Notes: generated by a model not told the origin, from the letters alone. Numbered from the stretch's first letter, positions 58,001 through 60,123 are shown. The stretch is 64,000 nt of DNA from Tanypteryx hageni (GCA_028673005.1 CM054115.1:108826672-108890671); one strand, 5' to 3'. Numbers and translations: made by a program.

Positions 58001-59423
58001 CAATATAGAGTGAGGAGTATCATGCTCAAACTATTACCTGCTATGAGTTGATGCCCATGGCAATAAGCAGTCTTAAAGAAGAGCAGATAGAACACAATGT
58101 CAGATGTAGTCCAACATATGAGCACAATGGCAAAAATGTAATATCAGGTGAGGTCCGACACATGATCAGAAAGGGTTAAGGCACCTCTTGACCAATAGTA
58201 AATACAATCTGAACTTTCTCTAGGGATCTTTCATCTATTATAGGATAATTAACAAAAAATAAATTACATATGAATTACAAATTTACCTTATCCTTAAACT
58301 ACACCAACATTGCATAACATTTTCAATTAATTATTAAGAGTAACTATGAAGAAGAGTCCAGTAAAGATAAGTTCAAGTATAATCTATAAAATTTATTTAT
58401 GTTTAATTACATGCTAGTTTCAATACTGTAGGAAAAATGAAAACATACCAAAGTGACAGTTTTTGCCAATATAACCAGTTCCACGGCAATCACAAGTTAC
58501 TTTATCATCCTTCACTGAGCACTTGCCTCCATGCTTGCATGCATTTGGTCTTTTGCATGGATCAACCAGTTGACAATTATCTAATGAGACTTCACCTACA
58601 GTATGACGGCTGCGGACCACAGACCTTGGCTCCAATCTAATTCCATTAACTTCAATTTCACGCATGCATCCAATCAAGCCTAAGTGAAAACGTTATATCC
58701 TTAAATGCACAGATCAAAAATTCTTTTATTTCTTCACTCTAAGCATAGTTTACATTAACTTGAAGCACTTAATAATTATATTGTGCTTAAGCTTAATCTT
58801 GAATACTTGATACTTTGCAACTTAAGTATTTAATGAGCAAAAAATAATAAATGCAATATTAATATAAAAAGAGAAAATTGAGATGTATAAACTAATTAAA
58901 GATATTTATGAAGAAGAAGCAAGAGGAAAGGTAAACTGCATAATAAGATCAGACTGAAACAGCATAGTTGGAGAGAGATGAGAAGAAAATATTGTTGGTC
59001 AATGGACTACGGAAAAGAGACTATGGAGGAGAAAACTGCCAGTCATGCATTAATAATGATCTAGTAATAACTACTAAATGGTTCATAGACTATAAACGAA
59101 GCCTGTATACATGAAAGACTCCAGAGATAGAATGAAATGCCAAATAGATTACATACTAATGAAACAGATTCTAAAATAGCAGAAAGAATGCAAAGACATT
59201 ACCAGGAGCATACACAGATTCAGATCACATAACTTGAGAAATTTTCCTTTTCAAAGAATCATAAAAAAGTAATAAATAGATTAAAATCACCTATTTTGGT
59301 TTTTTCACCACTGCCAATAATAACTTTTTCACCAAGATCAAACTTTAGGCCAAAGAACTGAGTCTGCTTGTGTTTGTAATCCACTGTAAGTTTCAGCTCC
59401 CCATCTTTATAACCAAAATCCAC
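6860..59423 (-). CDS. axo: Axotactin-like neurexin-superfamily gene, 16 internal exons (partial)
   Basis: Joining the sixteen exons listed below gives 3030 nt, exactly 1010 codons, with every intron phase compatible and no stop. Order by residue: laminin G (1-80), EGF (85-121), fibrinogen-like (122-262), Cys-rich linker with CNCD (262-326), laminin G (327-490), EGF (502-541), laminin G (542-743), EGF (744-792), laminin G (793-975), tail. The CNCD linker after the fibrinogen-like part is typical of neurexin IV/Caspr. That family has two EGFs, so the third EGF favours axotactin, a glia-secreted protein affecting axonal conduction in Drosophila. The N-terminal part (signal peptide, earlier domains) and C-terminus are outside the window, so secretion versus membrane anchoring cannot be read here. 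Superfamily is near certain; axotactin orthology is inference from domain order. Confidence 0.85.
7330..7500 (-). repeat. LINE 3' end remnant
   Basis: Read on the minus strand it gives GRKRKGILDVLKEGIG-like fragments after conceptual frame changes, comparable to the basic C-terminus of RTE-type elements. Short and decayed. It lies head to head against the next RTE fragment. Confidence 0.35.
7505..7690 (+). mobile_element. RTE LINE 3' terminal fragment
   Basis: Encodes KGKESYLDMKKIMESRSTWR-like sequence, closely matching the last 40 residues of the 2.3-5.5 kb RTE. The same 3' UTR (CACCGACCTGTCTATGGTCAG) then leads into ATGATGATGATAT. Truncated at the 5' side, opposite orientation to the intact copy. 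Confidence 0.8.
8380..8800 (-). pseudogene. Tigger transposase fragment
   Basis: The minus frame contains RKTCRGGNKSKERLTVMLCY and FQPVVIGKFERP. These align with the GGKKSKERLTVLLCC and LQPLVIGKF segment of the complete Tigger at 22.7-24.2 kb. Lower down, LLLLDQRTVH matches its second catalytic block, with the DRCAAH-type tail decayed. Frames change, so it is a relic of the same or a sister family. Confidence 0.75.
8832..10083. mobile_element. Non-autonomous hAT element with 8-bp target duplication
   Basis: Bounded by perfect 8-bp duplications CACATCAC (8824-8831 and 10084-10091). Termini are CAGGGCCAGCTCTAGG and, inverted, CAGGACTGGCTCAAGG, an imperfect TIR of hAT style. No transposase frame inside. 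An internal hAT-like end (CAGGGCTTCCCAAAGTGG at 9648) shows a second element nested in it. Confidence 0.8.
10390..11035 (+). repeat. Interspersed repeat family C (retroelement 3' end), two partial units
   Basis: Two related blocks in series (10390-10560 and 10730-11035) share GAATAAA(C/G)TACCCTT followed by a TTGTG/TTGCC stretch. The second ends with a CAGACCGACAGACAG run, CGTGTATTTCCATC, TCTCGAAGTTGA and GAAAGTAAAAAG. The 57.3-57.9 kb tandem units have the same 3' end, and 44.98-45.11 kb is a copy in the other orientation. No ORF. Confidence 0.55.
11538..11688 (-). CDS. axo: Exon 15: laminin G, GGL strand and C-terminal Cys
   Basis: Reads IDREPVLLSPLPATTFPLMP then GTNELQVGGLVTND and YEDYNGCLS. 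lxvGGl and yxGCl mark the end of the fourth laminin G. Donor GTATGT, acceptor GTATAG; phase 0 in, phase 1 out. Confidence 0.9.
12185..13135 (+). mobile_element. Jockey-like LINE 3' end, interrupted
   Basis: The reverse transcriptase C-terminal region reads HIFRLQKRAIRAIAGVNNLS, then LVLKAAIFVKTHSHLFSLIR, and after the insert at 12572-12911 continues LPTDIKSINNIKQFKTTV and a YNSVVEYLN-like end. An AATAAA lies near 13124. Several stops and one frameshift. The layout matches Jockey-group LINE C-termini. Confidence 0.75.
12572..12911 (+). mobile_element. SINE-like insert inside the LINE
   Basis: Removing about 340 bp rejoins AATAAACTA with TTACCTACTGAC, restoring the LINE reading NKL-LPTDIKS. 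The insert starts near TACCTGGCATTGCTTGGGC, has a central CCGGGTACCCTATGTTACCC block, and ends in ACAGACATTCAATTTTATAT. No ORF of note and no clear A-tail. Superfamily uncertain. Confidence 0.6.
13573..13614 (-). ncRNA. Hammerhead ribozyme core, left Penelope arm (sense)
   Basis: On the minus strand: CTGAAGA (13611-13605), stem II GGGAGC-ATA-GCTCCC, GAAA (13588-13585), a minimal stem III on ATACGTAT, and the cleavable C at 13577. Flanking CTA/TAG can form the first base pairs of stem I. All conserved core positions are present. Hammerheads of this small stem III type are known in Penelope terminal repeats. The TAG of stem I is also the ORF stop codon. Confidence 0.75.
13574..14308 (-). CDS. 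Penelope GIY-YIG endonuclease ORF (partial polyprotein)
   Basis: About 244 residues are open. The track to KSERMIENILHKHKRSLSL is the post-RT linker. Near residue 97 comes SGIYKIACTDCEKVYIGQTK, then RKLETRFKEHLAHFKH with the GIY, YIG, Arg and His/Glu positions of the GIY-YIG nuclease, then AIHIQENNHPI. The CxxC inside GIYKIACTDC is typical of Penelope. The first codons lie in the right inverted arm and the last in the left arm, so the true upstream RT domain has been lost. The final 16 codons overlap a hammerhead motif. Confidence 0.85.
   Translation of the reverse strand: MFVFGLVYLCVPGKSERMIENILHKHKRSLSLKKQITLTSTPPKKPKYVKIPFVPGITNGLSNIFSKQNLKAVPVNENKLSSLLHNPKDTIPTLQRSGIYKIACTDCEKVYIGQTKRKLETRFKEHLAHFKHNRFNRSSVAIHIQENNHPIKIENMSLLKSTQTDWKLDAYESIFINKFKETVMNNDRGPIPYSPLYSLTVKNSPTPLPSFHFYPEHINTQDQTQTIHTTSATEDGSIAPEIRI
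14324..14365 (+). ncRNA. Hammerhead ribozyme core, right Penelope arm
   Basis: Mirror copy: CTGAAGA at 14327-14333, stem II GGGAGC/GCTCCC, GAAA at 14350-14353, and predicted cleavage after C 14361. It is identical in core to the left arm but faces the opposite way, because the arm is inverted. Confidence 0.72.
15040..15475. repeat. Fold-back pair of tRNA-derived SINEs
   Basis: Left copy (plus): A box TGGCTCAGTGGAGTAGA near 15048 and B box GTATGTTCAAGTTC near 15114, followed by an AT-rich body. Right copy (minus): B-box-like GGGATTCAAATCC near 15403-15415. The bodies are inverted over about 110 bp (15120-15240 against 15308-15416), e.g. CAACATTAGTTT against AAACTAATGTTG. The whole can fold into a long hairpin with a 67-nt loop. 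Not a functional tRNA. Confidence 0.65.
16350..16607. mobile_element. hAT MITE (258 bp)
   Basis: TIRs CAGTGGCAGAGCAAGG and, inverted, CAGTGGCATAGCTAGG. Flanks TTTTAAAC (16342-16349) and TTTTATAT (16608-16615) are an imperfect 8-bp duplication. No coding sequence. Confidence 0.7.
16685..17560 (-). pseudogene. piggyBac-type transposase relic
   Basis: Minus-strand fragments in changing frames: YIWAPNIAFLTSL, PESVRKRCGMKLKKH, KDETRGNIEHMAQHY, NMGGVDKANHY and WWRKLFFWLLDVSVVSSF. The GGVD block and the WWxKLFFWLLD block with the Asn-rich end identify the C-terminal half of piggyBac-type transposases. Several stops. No TTAA-flanked TIR is recognisable. Confidence 0.72.
17609..17744. repeat. Inverted repeat / hairpin
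   Basis: Arms of about 53 bp (17609-17661 and 17692-17744) pair through AATATGACCTAGGTTTCATT and its complement, around a 30-nt loop. The arms contain AGGTTTCA, also seen in the 27.1 kb hairpin. Likely a small MITE; no ORF. Confidence 0.6.
17950..19230 (+). pseudogene. LINE reverse transcriptase relic, split by a MITE
   Basis: Before the MITE: AFKASLQLGICYIDFA. After it: RLLLHKLWNRIDKIFMAIAN, then SSFININSEVPQGT and LLYAANCKIFR. Excising the MITE joins AACACTG to TAGATAATAGG and restores the DFxxAFDTVD-LLxKL motif. Later NTDDTQCIKMPLN corresponds to the ADDT region. Jockey/CR1-like group; many stops. Confidence 0.7.
18153..18464. mobile_element. hAT MITE (312 bp) inside the LINE
   Basis: TIRs CAGGGTCAGCAACCT and, inverted, CAGGGGTCGGCAACCT. 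Flanked by CTGCAGAC (18145-18152) and CTGTAGAT (18465-18472), an 8-bp hAT duplication with two transitions. The host reading frame before and after is the same LINE. Confidence 0.82.
19750..19835 (+). pseudogene. Tigger/pogo transposase scrap
   Basis: Reads VFNMDETGLFWERTSSRTYA, the first catalytic Asp block (NxDETGLFW) of the Tigger/CENP-B-like DDE family. Only this piece is recognisable. Confidence 0.6.
20162..20333 (-). CDS. axo: Exon 14: laminin G core, fourth domain
   Basis: Reads RSYYLLVALTSEGHLIFEED and RNFLNGARHSVFYQRTNE. LxVALxxGxLxF and LNDGxRHxVxY strands are laminin G. Acceptor TTTAAAG with the first AG, chosen for phase; donor GTAAGT. Phase 2 in, phase 0 out. Confidence 0.88.
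20334..21785 (-). other. Intron 13, hAT ends and A-rich repeat
   Basis: Contains a hAT-like left end CAGGAGTCTCCAAACTACGG at 20781 without a matching right end, and another GC-rich transposon-like end around 20690-20760. Short TTTA repeats lie near 20880. At 21360-21500 is an A-rich stretch of repeated CAAAA/GAAAAT words similar in style to 61570-61760. The remainder is unassigned. Confidence 0.45.
21786..21936 (-). CDS. axo: Exon 13: laminin G start (fourth laminin G in window)
   Basis: Reads KGADFGGESVLQRKFQLEGP then HVKVQLAFSSNE and TVLLLLQTENK. Laminin G opening. I placed the acceptor at ACTTACAG because it gives the required phase; an alternative AG (GATAGTAG) lies 11 nt further upstream but breaks phase. 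Donor GTAAGA; phase 1 in, phase 2 out. Confidence 0.85.
22727..24240 (+). pseudogene. Tigger transposase, one C-terminal frameshift
   Basis: The ATG at 22727 gives MASKRKVITLDEKRLIIEEV, a CENP-B-type N-terminal helix-turn-helix, followed by a second DNA-binding segment (IQIENQLGFPTFTASSGWLD). Then the DDE catalytic core: D173 in NADETGLFY, D278 in LFVDRCAAHP, D310 in LQPLDLGI, so D-to-D spacing 32. The open frame stops at 24049 (440 residues). Shifting frame near 24015-24020 continues SEDDDVNETVPP through KISDFFKKY to a stop at 24238-24240, about 70 residues longer. All three Asp are present. The frameshift removes the acidic tail only, so the copy is recent. Confidence 0.88.
24988..25030 (-). 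ncRNA. Hammerhead-like core, left arm (intact core)
   Basis: Minus strand: CTGAAGA (25028-25022), stem II GCCG/CGGC, GAAA (25002-24999), short stem III, then GTC with predicted cleavage after C 24992. The core is complete. The 5' strand of stem I has been replaced by the inverted junction, so self-cleavage in this context is doubtful. Confidence 0.55.
25039..25081 (+). ncRNA. Hammerhead-like core, right arm (mutated)
   Basis: Plus strand: CTGAAGA (25041-25047), stem II, then CAAAA where the left arm has CGAAA. The substitution at 25067 changes the conserved G12, the proposed general base, to A. Then TATTGTC. Expected to be inactive. Confidence 0.55.
25180..25276. repeat. 29-bp tandem repeat, about 3.3 copies
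   Basis: Unit AAATACAGGATTTTACGGGA plus CAGTTGATG at 25180, 25209 and 25238, then a partial fourth. The copies are identical. Lies inside the right part of the Tigger element. Confidence 0.9.
25474..25620 (-). CDS. axo: Exon 12: EGF-like domain 3
   Basis: Reads DIAAVISGCRMKCDAEPCKN then a full six-cysteine EGF ending EFCSEG. This third EGF separates axotactin-like from neurexin IV-like architecture. Donor GTATGT, acceptor TTTCAG; phase 1 in and out. A complete Tigger transposon ends only 42 bp below the exon's lower edge. Confidence 0.93.
25925..26140 (-). mobile_element. tRNA-derived SINE with (ATTT)n tail
   Basis: The minus strand opens with a tRNA-like head: A box GGTGGTGGCAGGGTAACG, GCC in anticodon position, B box GGGTTCGAATCCC. 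A body follows (GGGCCGCATGGAAATAAAT) ending in an (AAATAAAT)n tail, plus-strand 25929-25970. The 5' acceptor strand does not pair with CCTAGGT, so it is a SINE rather than a tRNA gene. Confidence 0.8.
26160..26470 (+). repeat. SINE-like family B, copy 1
   Basis: Shares CTTAGAATTGTAAT..., AGAAATGAAGATT and a B-box-like TTTCGATTCCAGGA with the 34.64-34.99 kb copy. No ORF. Ends are not resolved. Confidence 0.5.
27110..27184. repeat. Near-perfect 75-nt hairpin
   Basis: CTATATTACTCAAAA pairs with TTTTGAGTAATATAG, and CTAGGTTTCAACATAT-like inner arms pair as well, leaving a short loop. Size and pairing resemble a small MITE or a pre-miRNA-like fold, in intron 11 of the host gene. Confidence 0.6.
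27561..27740 (-). CDS. axo: Exon 11: laminin G end, third domain
   Basis: A Pro-rich start (PPRPPSRP) leads to FQINLGGYNVEQF and LPGFVGCIRGLRIGENLVDL, the GxxGCIRxLxI end of laminin G. Donor GTAATA, acceptor TTTCAG; phase 1 in and out. Confidence 0.93.
28030..28200 (+). repeat. Interspersed repeat family A, copy 2
   Basis: Same block as 6.4-6.6 kb: CATGTAGGTCTTCATGTAAA, ACCAAAATTGGAATCAG, CCAAATTTCATCAAAATAC, then CAGCAGTTCC. Truncated on both sides. Confidence 0.6.
28690..28985 (-). pseudogene. RTE LINE reverse transcriptase fragment
   Basis: Minus-strand reading gives QMLQEVLEGTGDFRIGGRIR-like sequence, VKYADDQVL and NGLEITGRKHRMKIN with frame breaks. It matches the region around the YADD motif of the intact RTE at 2.3-5.5 kb. 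Confidence 0.75.
29590..29662. repeat. hAT right-end remnant
   Basis: GGGCCATAGTTTCCCCACCCCTG is the complement of the common hAT start CAGGGGTGGGxAAxxTxxGGCCC. The left end is not identifiable. 28990-29590 is otherwise featureless. Confidence 0.45.
29663..30228 (-). other. Intron 10, residual sequence
   Basis: AT-rich. At 30060-30090, GGGTTCCACTATA resembles an inverted Tigger-type terminus (CAGTGGAACCC). Nothing else recognised. 27741-28010 and 28230-28690 of the same intron are also featureless. Confidence 0.4.
30229..30378 (-). CDS. axo: Exon 10: laminin G core, third domain
   Basis: Reads INTGKSVQIAIERKALETVL and ends KPWINPEK. Middle of the third laminin G, followed by a charged connector. 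Donor GTGAAG, acceptor TTTTAG; phase 1 in and out. Confidence 0.88.
30466..30741 (-). CDS. axo: Exon 9: laminin G start (third laminin G in window)
   Basis: Starts NINTNGLTFLNTSAYLRK and continues through ILINLRTYNLDSLVLYANDH. Typical opening strands of laminin G (FxLRT, LLxYxND). Donor GTAATT, acceptor TTTCAG; phase 1 in and out. The intron to exon 10 is only 87 bp, the shortest of the gene. Confidence 0.9.
30742..31408 (-). other. Intron 8 part, unassigned flank of the hAT relic
   Basis: AT-rich sequence between exon 9 and the hAT relic. 31090-31300 may be the untranslated flank of that element, but no TIR or target duplication could be fixed. Confidence 0.4.
31409..32690 (+). pseudogene. 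hAT transposase relic (ZBED5/SCAND3-like)
   Basis: The ATG at 31409 starts MDKFLIGESSFATKSAHQST. Then KTLIRQYKDEYLAKGFSWFE, a BED-finger-like LICREKLSNKAMVPSKIQHH and LSTNH; further on, SKDHYLLCKELPDHATDNEI and CSVCTDIAAATTEKINEF (catalytic region, CTDGAAxMTG-like). Stops and frame changes are frequent. Similar decayed copies underlie ZBED5-type genes. Confidence 0.7.
32650..33455. repeat. Identical 402-bp tandem duplication
   Basis: 32650-33051 and 33054-33455 read the same base for base as far as I can check, from CATTTTCTCTCTCTC to TTTGGCCTGTAA, with offset 404 and two extra bases at the junction. No ORF. The left copy starts at the end of the hAT relic. Very recent duplication or an assembly artefact. 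Confidence 0.9.
33456..34042. other. Unassigned A-rich then C-rich stretch
   Basis: 33560-33760 is A-rich with many AACAA/GAAGAA words. 33795-33930 is strongly C/T-biased on the plus strand. No coding signal. Confidence 0.4.
34043..34162 (-). repeat. tRNA-like unit between inverted arms
   Basis: Minus strand: GATAGTTCAGTGGTAGAATA (A-box region) and GGGTTCGATTCC (B box) within 34073-34139, close to tRNA-Gly in the D and T arms. It is bracketed by inverted 22-bp arms, 34043-34064 and 34141-34162, which share TTTTGAAA and GAATAA words. Pairing of acceptor stems is imperfect. Confidence 0.65.
34370..34442 (+). repeat. tRNA-like unit, opposite orientation
   Basis: Plus strand: GATAGTTCAGTGGTAGAATA, CTGCCCGGCAAG in the anticodon arm, GGTTCGATTCCCGG in the T arm; GCTACGA against TCATAGC leaves one acceptor mismatch. 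Position 33 is C rather than the near-universal T, which argues against a working tRNA. The downstream 75 bp (CAACTTTACAGCTTATGCC onward) also occur after the other unit at 34162, but in direct orientation. Confidence 0.65.
34640..34990 (+). repeat. SINE-like family B, copy 2
   Basis: Contains ACAAATCTTTCGCTTGAATA, a B-box-like GGTTCGATACCAGGATAG and the shared tail TTAAAATATCTTACAAT and AGAAATGAAGATTG. Related to 26.16-26.47 kb, and its first 120 bp to 35.20-35.31 kb. Confidence 0.6.
35196..35312 (+). repeat. SINE-like family B, partial copy 3
   Basis: Direct repeat of 34682-34800: GCAAATAAATCAAGAACGGT, ACAAATCTTTCGCCTGAATA, CTCGGCGCAAACTC, TTTTAAGTGGGAAGTCATC. Stops at AAAGGCATGAA. Confidence 0.65.
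35313..36129 (-). other. Intron 8 end, unassigned
   Basis: AT-rich, no recognisable element. Intron 7 (36378-37204) and 37428-37690 of intron 6 are likewise featureless AT-rich DNA. Confidence 0.5.
36130..36377 (-). CDS. axo: Exon 8: laminin G end plus EGF-like domain 2
   Basis: Opens ELLKKTSVAQGLIGCFRGLV (laminin G end with VNGEILD). An EGF with cysteines in SC, NPC, HC, KC, EC, FC follows. Donor GTGAGT, acceptor TTTCAG; phase 2 in, phase 1 out. Confidence 0.94.
37205..37427 (-). CDS. axo: Exon 7: laminin G core
   Basis: Contains RRLNNGEWQKIWIDYNEHHV and ends FEGSMFVGGAP. LNDGxWHxV-like and lxiGGxP strands are classic laminin G motifs. Donor GTAAGA, acceptor CCTTAG; phase 1 in, phase 2 out. 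Confidence 0.93.
37695..38679. mobile_element. piggyBac-type MITE with TTAA sites
   Basis: TTAA at 37691-37694 and 38680-38683. TIRs CCCTAGAGGTACTAAG and, inverted, CCCTAGAAGTACCAAG. No transposase. A second TTAA-type MITE is nested inside. Confidence 0.8.
38180..38559. mobile_element. Nested piggyBac-type MITE
   Basis: Termini CCCTCCATTTCTCATG and, inverted, CCCTCCGTTTCCCAAG, with sub-terminal GGGTCAAAA/TTTTGACCC words facing each other. The right site is TTAA (38560-38563); the left reads TCAA, one substitution away. Confidence 0.7.
38684..40000 (-). other. Intron 6 part, unassigned
   Basis: AT-rich with a short inverted pair around 39215-39240 (AGCATGTTTTCTTTTAAGAA and its complement). 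No coding signal or repeat family recognised. Confidence 0.45.
40001..40318 (+). pseudogene. piggyBac transposase N-terminal fragment
   Basis: From ATG 40001: MDTYEIAVGL, a stop at 40031, then an acidic Ser-rich stretch (DEEHISKQEY, SSNDEDNSQE) and YYIRKDKTTLWQKTP. That last block is the conserved YxxxDxTxWxxxPP-type N-terminal motif of piggyBac transposases. The catalytic domain is absent. Confidence 0.65.
40642..41887. mobile_element. TIR element with 9-bp target duplication
   Basis: AAGGTGACCAGAATTCAGAG on the left faces TGTATGGTCACCTT on the right. Both sides are flanked by AAATATAAT (40633-40641 and 41888-41896). No transposase frame. Contains a hAT-like end CTGGGATGGGCAAAACGGG at 40987, so at least one nested insertion. 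9-bp duplications occur in Mutator-type elements, but superfamily is not established. Confidence 0.65.
41897..42601 (-). other. Intron 6 proximal part
   Basis: AT-rich; a short TA run near 42500. No feature. 42776-43160 at the start of intron 5 is also unassigned. Confidence 0.5.
42602..42775 (-). CDS. axo: Exon 6: laminin G start (second laminin G in window)
   Basis: Reads VTFTTSQSYIEVPGWRKGDI then AFSFRTTGEKAILLYQPP. This is the opening of a laminin G domain (aromatic strand, FxFRTT, LLY). Donor GTAAGT, acceptor TTTAAG; phase 1 in and out. Confidence 0.9.
43160..44635 (+). pseudogene. RTE LINE, decayed second copy (RT to 3' end)
   Basis: Reads YDTGIWPEDFLDVIMVPLEK, YFCFVDWEKAFDRVKW, GVRQGCPILPAIFNIYAETI, KYADDQRLIA near 43870, LYGAETWTIRTKEEKYLESL and WRRMMKVKWTGRKRNKEVLE, in order but with stops and frameshifts. 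The 3' end has CCTGTCTTCGGACAGCAGC and GATTATGATAATGA, a decayed form of the RTE terminus. Same architecture as the 2.3-5.5 kb copy but clearly divergent. Confidence 0.88.
44632..44690 (+). repeat. Tigger/pogo-like terminus
   Basis: AGTTAACTCTCAATTATCCAG followed by CATGGATAATC resembles pogo-type element starts. It abuts the RTE 3' end; no matching right end found. Confidence 0.4.
44970..45110 (-). repeat. Interspersed repeat family C, inverted copy
   Basis: GGGTAGTTTATTCTTGGTCA and CTCAAAAATGG are the reverse complement of the block at 10730-10795. Truncated. Confidence 0.55.
45111..45878 (-). other. Intron 5 middle, unassigned
   Basis: AT-rich. 45434-45640 encodes a plus-strand stretch (VPKILDVHLEKNPECHWLTG) that looks compositionally protein-like, but I recognise no family. 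Confidence 0.35.
45883..46460. mobile_element. piggyBac-type MITE (578 bp)
   Basis: TTAA at 45879-45882 and 46461-46464. TIRs CCACTCATCTGGATAT and, inverted, CCACTCATCTGGGTAT. AT-rich interior without ORF. Confidence 0.82.
46465..47282 (-). other. Intron 5 proximal part, unassigned
   Basis: AT-rich; no recognisable repeat or coding sequence. Confidence 0.5.
47283..47477 (-). CDS. axo: Exon 5: Cys-rich CNCD linker
   Basis: Reads NKTCVNPEMSCNCDISEGKW and ends RITLGPLECVEA. The SCNCD motif, an invariant tryptophan and the LGPLxC end match the segment following the fibrinogen-like subdomain in Caspr and neurexin IV, the best family-level diagnostic here. Donor GTAAGT, acceptor TTACAG; phase 1 in and out. 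Confidence 0.93.
48166..51199 (+). mobile_element. hAT transposon (ZMYM1-like), full length but decayed
   Basis: TIRs CAGGGCCGGCTTCAT and, inverted, CACGGCCGGCTTCAT. Flanks GATGCCAT (48158-48165) and TATGCCGT (51200-51207) are an 8-bp duplication with two changes. Encodes a transposase relic at 49010-50910. A 65-bp direct duplication (CCCTTGTAAATTATTC) lies at 48842-48965. Confidence 0.85.
49010..50910 (+). pseudogene. hAT transposase relic, zinc-finger MYM-1-like
   Basis: N-terminal: HLKSMYYWVQMEKNLKTGNT and YLAECNLAFQGTVDKLYTPH. Catalytic part: YYSIILDCTTDISHQEQLSI and CRGQGYDNGANMKGAYRGV (the D and RGQxYDxGAxM blocks). Then SDTRWECRIDSVKAIRFQ and a C-terminal dimerisation region LLTSPVTVATAERSFS. 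At least four stops or frame changes. Order matches the TTF/ZMYM1 branch of hAT. Confidence 0.82.
51336..51961 (-). other. Intron 4 proximal part, unassigned
   Basis: AT-rich DNA with no element recognised. Confidence 0.5.
51962..52205 (-). CDS. axo: Exon 4: fibrinogen-like region, second half
   Basis: Starts DVRSSGWDDFSFSISYREFT and runs to YIGESPRGLCPCG. It continues the fibrinogen-like region and has paired cysteines HCSQYIKYDC and CPC. Donor GTAAAT, acceptor TTCAG; phase 0 in, phase 1 out. It pairs exactly with exon 3 across an intron holding only hAT debris and a TA-rich simple repeat. Confidence 0.93.
52606..53135. repeat. Mosaic of hAT ends
   Basis: 52609 begins CAGGGGTGACCAAACC with GCAAGCTGTGGCTC. 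The sequence AATACAGCTCTTTTAAATTT also occurs at 41034-41060, so both belong to one family. 53100-53135 ends GTTTAAGAACCACTG, the right end of a different hAT family. Neither has a recognisable partner end. 52206-52605 and 53136-53728 flanking are unassigned. Confidence 0.5.
53729..53830. repeat. TA-rich simple repeat
   Basis: Unit of about 16 bp, AATATTAATATAATAA, repeated about five times, then TTAATTAATT runs. Strongly palindromic within the unit. Confidence 0.9.
54002..54177 (-). CDS. axo: Exon 3: fibrinogen-like region, first half
   Basis: Reads EYRKTCEELALLGYTKPDVY then LIDIDGNGRFPPAHVKCEF. The TCEEL start, DxDG and VKCEF are the marks of the fibrinogen-like subdomain of Caspr/neurexin IV. 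Donor GTAAGC, acceptor TTTCAG; phase 1 in, phase 0 out. Confidence 0.93.
54690..55600 (+). repeat. Promoter-bearing block, possible solo LTR
   Basis: 55130-55560 is markedly richer in G+C than the surrounding intron. It has a CT run (55134-55175), TATAAAAG at 55345-55352, a repeated GTTTGCAGGGGT word (55409-55440) and AATAAA near 55560. A TATA box followed by a poly(A) signal about 215 bp later is LTR-like organisation. No coding domain, TG/CA boundaries or target duplication could be fixed. Confidence 0.3.
55611..55961. mobile_element. hAT MITE (351 bp)
   Basis: Starts CAGTGACATCCAAACTAGGG and, inverted from the right, CAGTGGCAGCTAAATG. Flanked by AATTAGGT (55603-55610) and AATTAGGC (55962-55969). 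No ORF. Confidence 0.75.
56513..57292. repeat. Diverged tandem duplication, about 390-bp units
   Basis: 56513-56892 and 56894-57292 share AATCTGATGTGGCCACCACA, TGACTTTCTCCATA, AGACGTAACTAAGC, GTGGTGG and GAAAAATGTTTCAAACAAA in order, with many substitutions and small indels. Older than the 32.6 kb duplication. No ORF. Confidence 0.8.
57306..57907 (+). repeat. Tandem pair of repeat family C 3' ends
   Basis: Units 57306-57619 and 57620-57907 share GTGACAAGAGTAAACACCC, TTACCAAAAACTAATCAA, AGACATCATC, GTTCAGGGGACCTCAAAA and a GAAAGTAAAAA end. Related to 10.73-11.03 kb. A CA run (57470-57483) is in the first unit only. Confidence 0.75.
58449..58679 (-). CDS. axo: Exon 2: laminin G end plus EGF-like domain 1
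   Basis: Opens with GLIGCMREIEVNG, the usual laminin G C-terminal signature. A six-cysteine EGF module follows (DPC, NAC, GKC, VTC, DC, KNC). Donor GTATGT and acceptor TTAG flank it; phase 1 in, phase 1 out. The pattern laminin G end followed directly by EGF is shared by neurexins, Caspr and axotactin. Confidence 0.93.
58880..59225 (+). pseudogene. RTE LINE endonuclease fragment
   Basis: Frames give YKLIKDIYEEEARGKVNCII, VGQWTTEKRDYGGE and RMKCQIDYILMKQ, matching the GDWN-to-DYILVK part of the intact RTE endonuclease. It accounts for more than half of the 611-bp intron 1. Confidence 0.75.
59291..59423 (-). CDS. axo: Exon 1 of window: laminin G strand segment
   Basis: Reads VDFGYKDGELKLTVDYKHKQ and continues through FFGLKFDLGEKVIIGSGEKT. 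This is the middle of a laminin G beta-sandwich. Acceptor AG follows a T/A-rich tract (plus-strand CT at 59424) and donor GTGATT lies at 59290-59285. Starts in phase 0, ends phase 1. Earlier exons of the gene must lie upstream of this one; I found none between here and 64000. Confidence 0.85.
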
Positions 59424-59839
59424 CTTTTTTAAAATGTAGAAGATAAATACAGAAATTATATTAACATTCAAATATTATTTCAGAGTACTTATTCAAGGAT
59501 AAGTACAGTTATCAAGTGGCTATTATTACAAATGGCTGATCAAAAATGAATGGTAAGATTGGACATGTGTACTTTAAATTGGAACATTATAATTTAGCCC
59601 ACCCCTCCACTTTCCTCTTGTCCTTGAATCGGGTTTTTGTGTAAAAGTTGGCAATGTAATTAAACAGATTTATGGCTCATTACTAGCATCTATTGAATCA
59701 TATAAAATAAAAATCAATTATATCTTCATTATTATACTTTGATGATTTTGTGTCAATATAGGTACTTGCGTAATATTCAAGACTGTTTGCCTTGGAAAAC
59801 TTCATGCAATCCAAAAATAGGTTTGACAATAAAGTCTAA
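59424..59839 (-). other. Upstream intron start, unassigned
   Basis: AT-rich sequence between the first visible exon and the second Penelope-like element. No exon of the host gene recognised. Confidence 0.5.
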
Positions 59840-60123
59840 AACTTATTTGTTGATATGTAAATTAACTTAAAGGATACCCTGATATGCATTGGATATGAAG
59901 AGCAAATGCAAATGACGAGTAGCAGGGAATAATAGAGGAACTGGTGATTGTTAACTAAAAGTATCTTGGGATTAATTTTGTAATGTATAATTTCCATTCT
60001 CTCAAGGACACTTAATCTGGGACCTTTTTCCACTTAATGTAAGATTTTGGGAATAAAGGAGGAAGAATGATAGCAAATGAGTAAATGTTTCACAAAATGA
60101 GAATCGAATGAACTGGATTTGAA

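Larger units (their letters stand above)
54178..58448 (-). other. Intron 2, residual sequence
   Basis: 54178-54689, 55970-56512 and 57908-58448 are AT-rich and unassigned. The rest is the LTR-like block, a hAT MITE and two serial tandem duplications. Confidence 0.5.
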
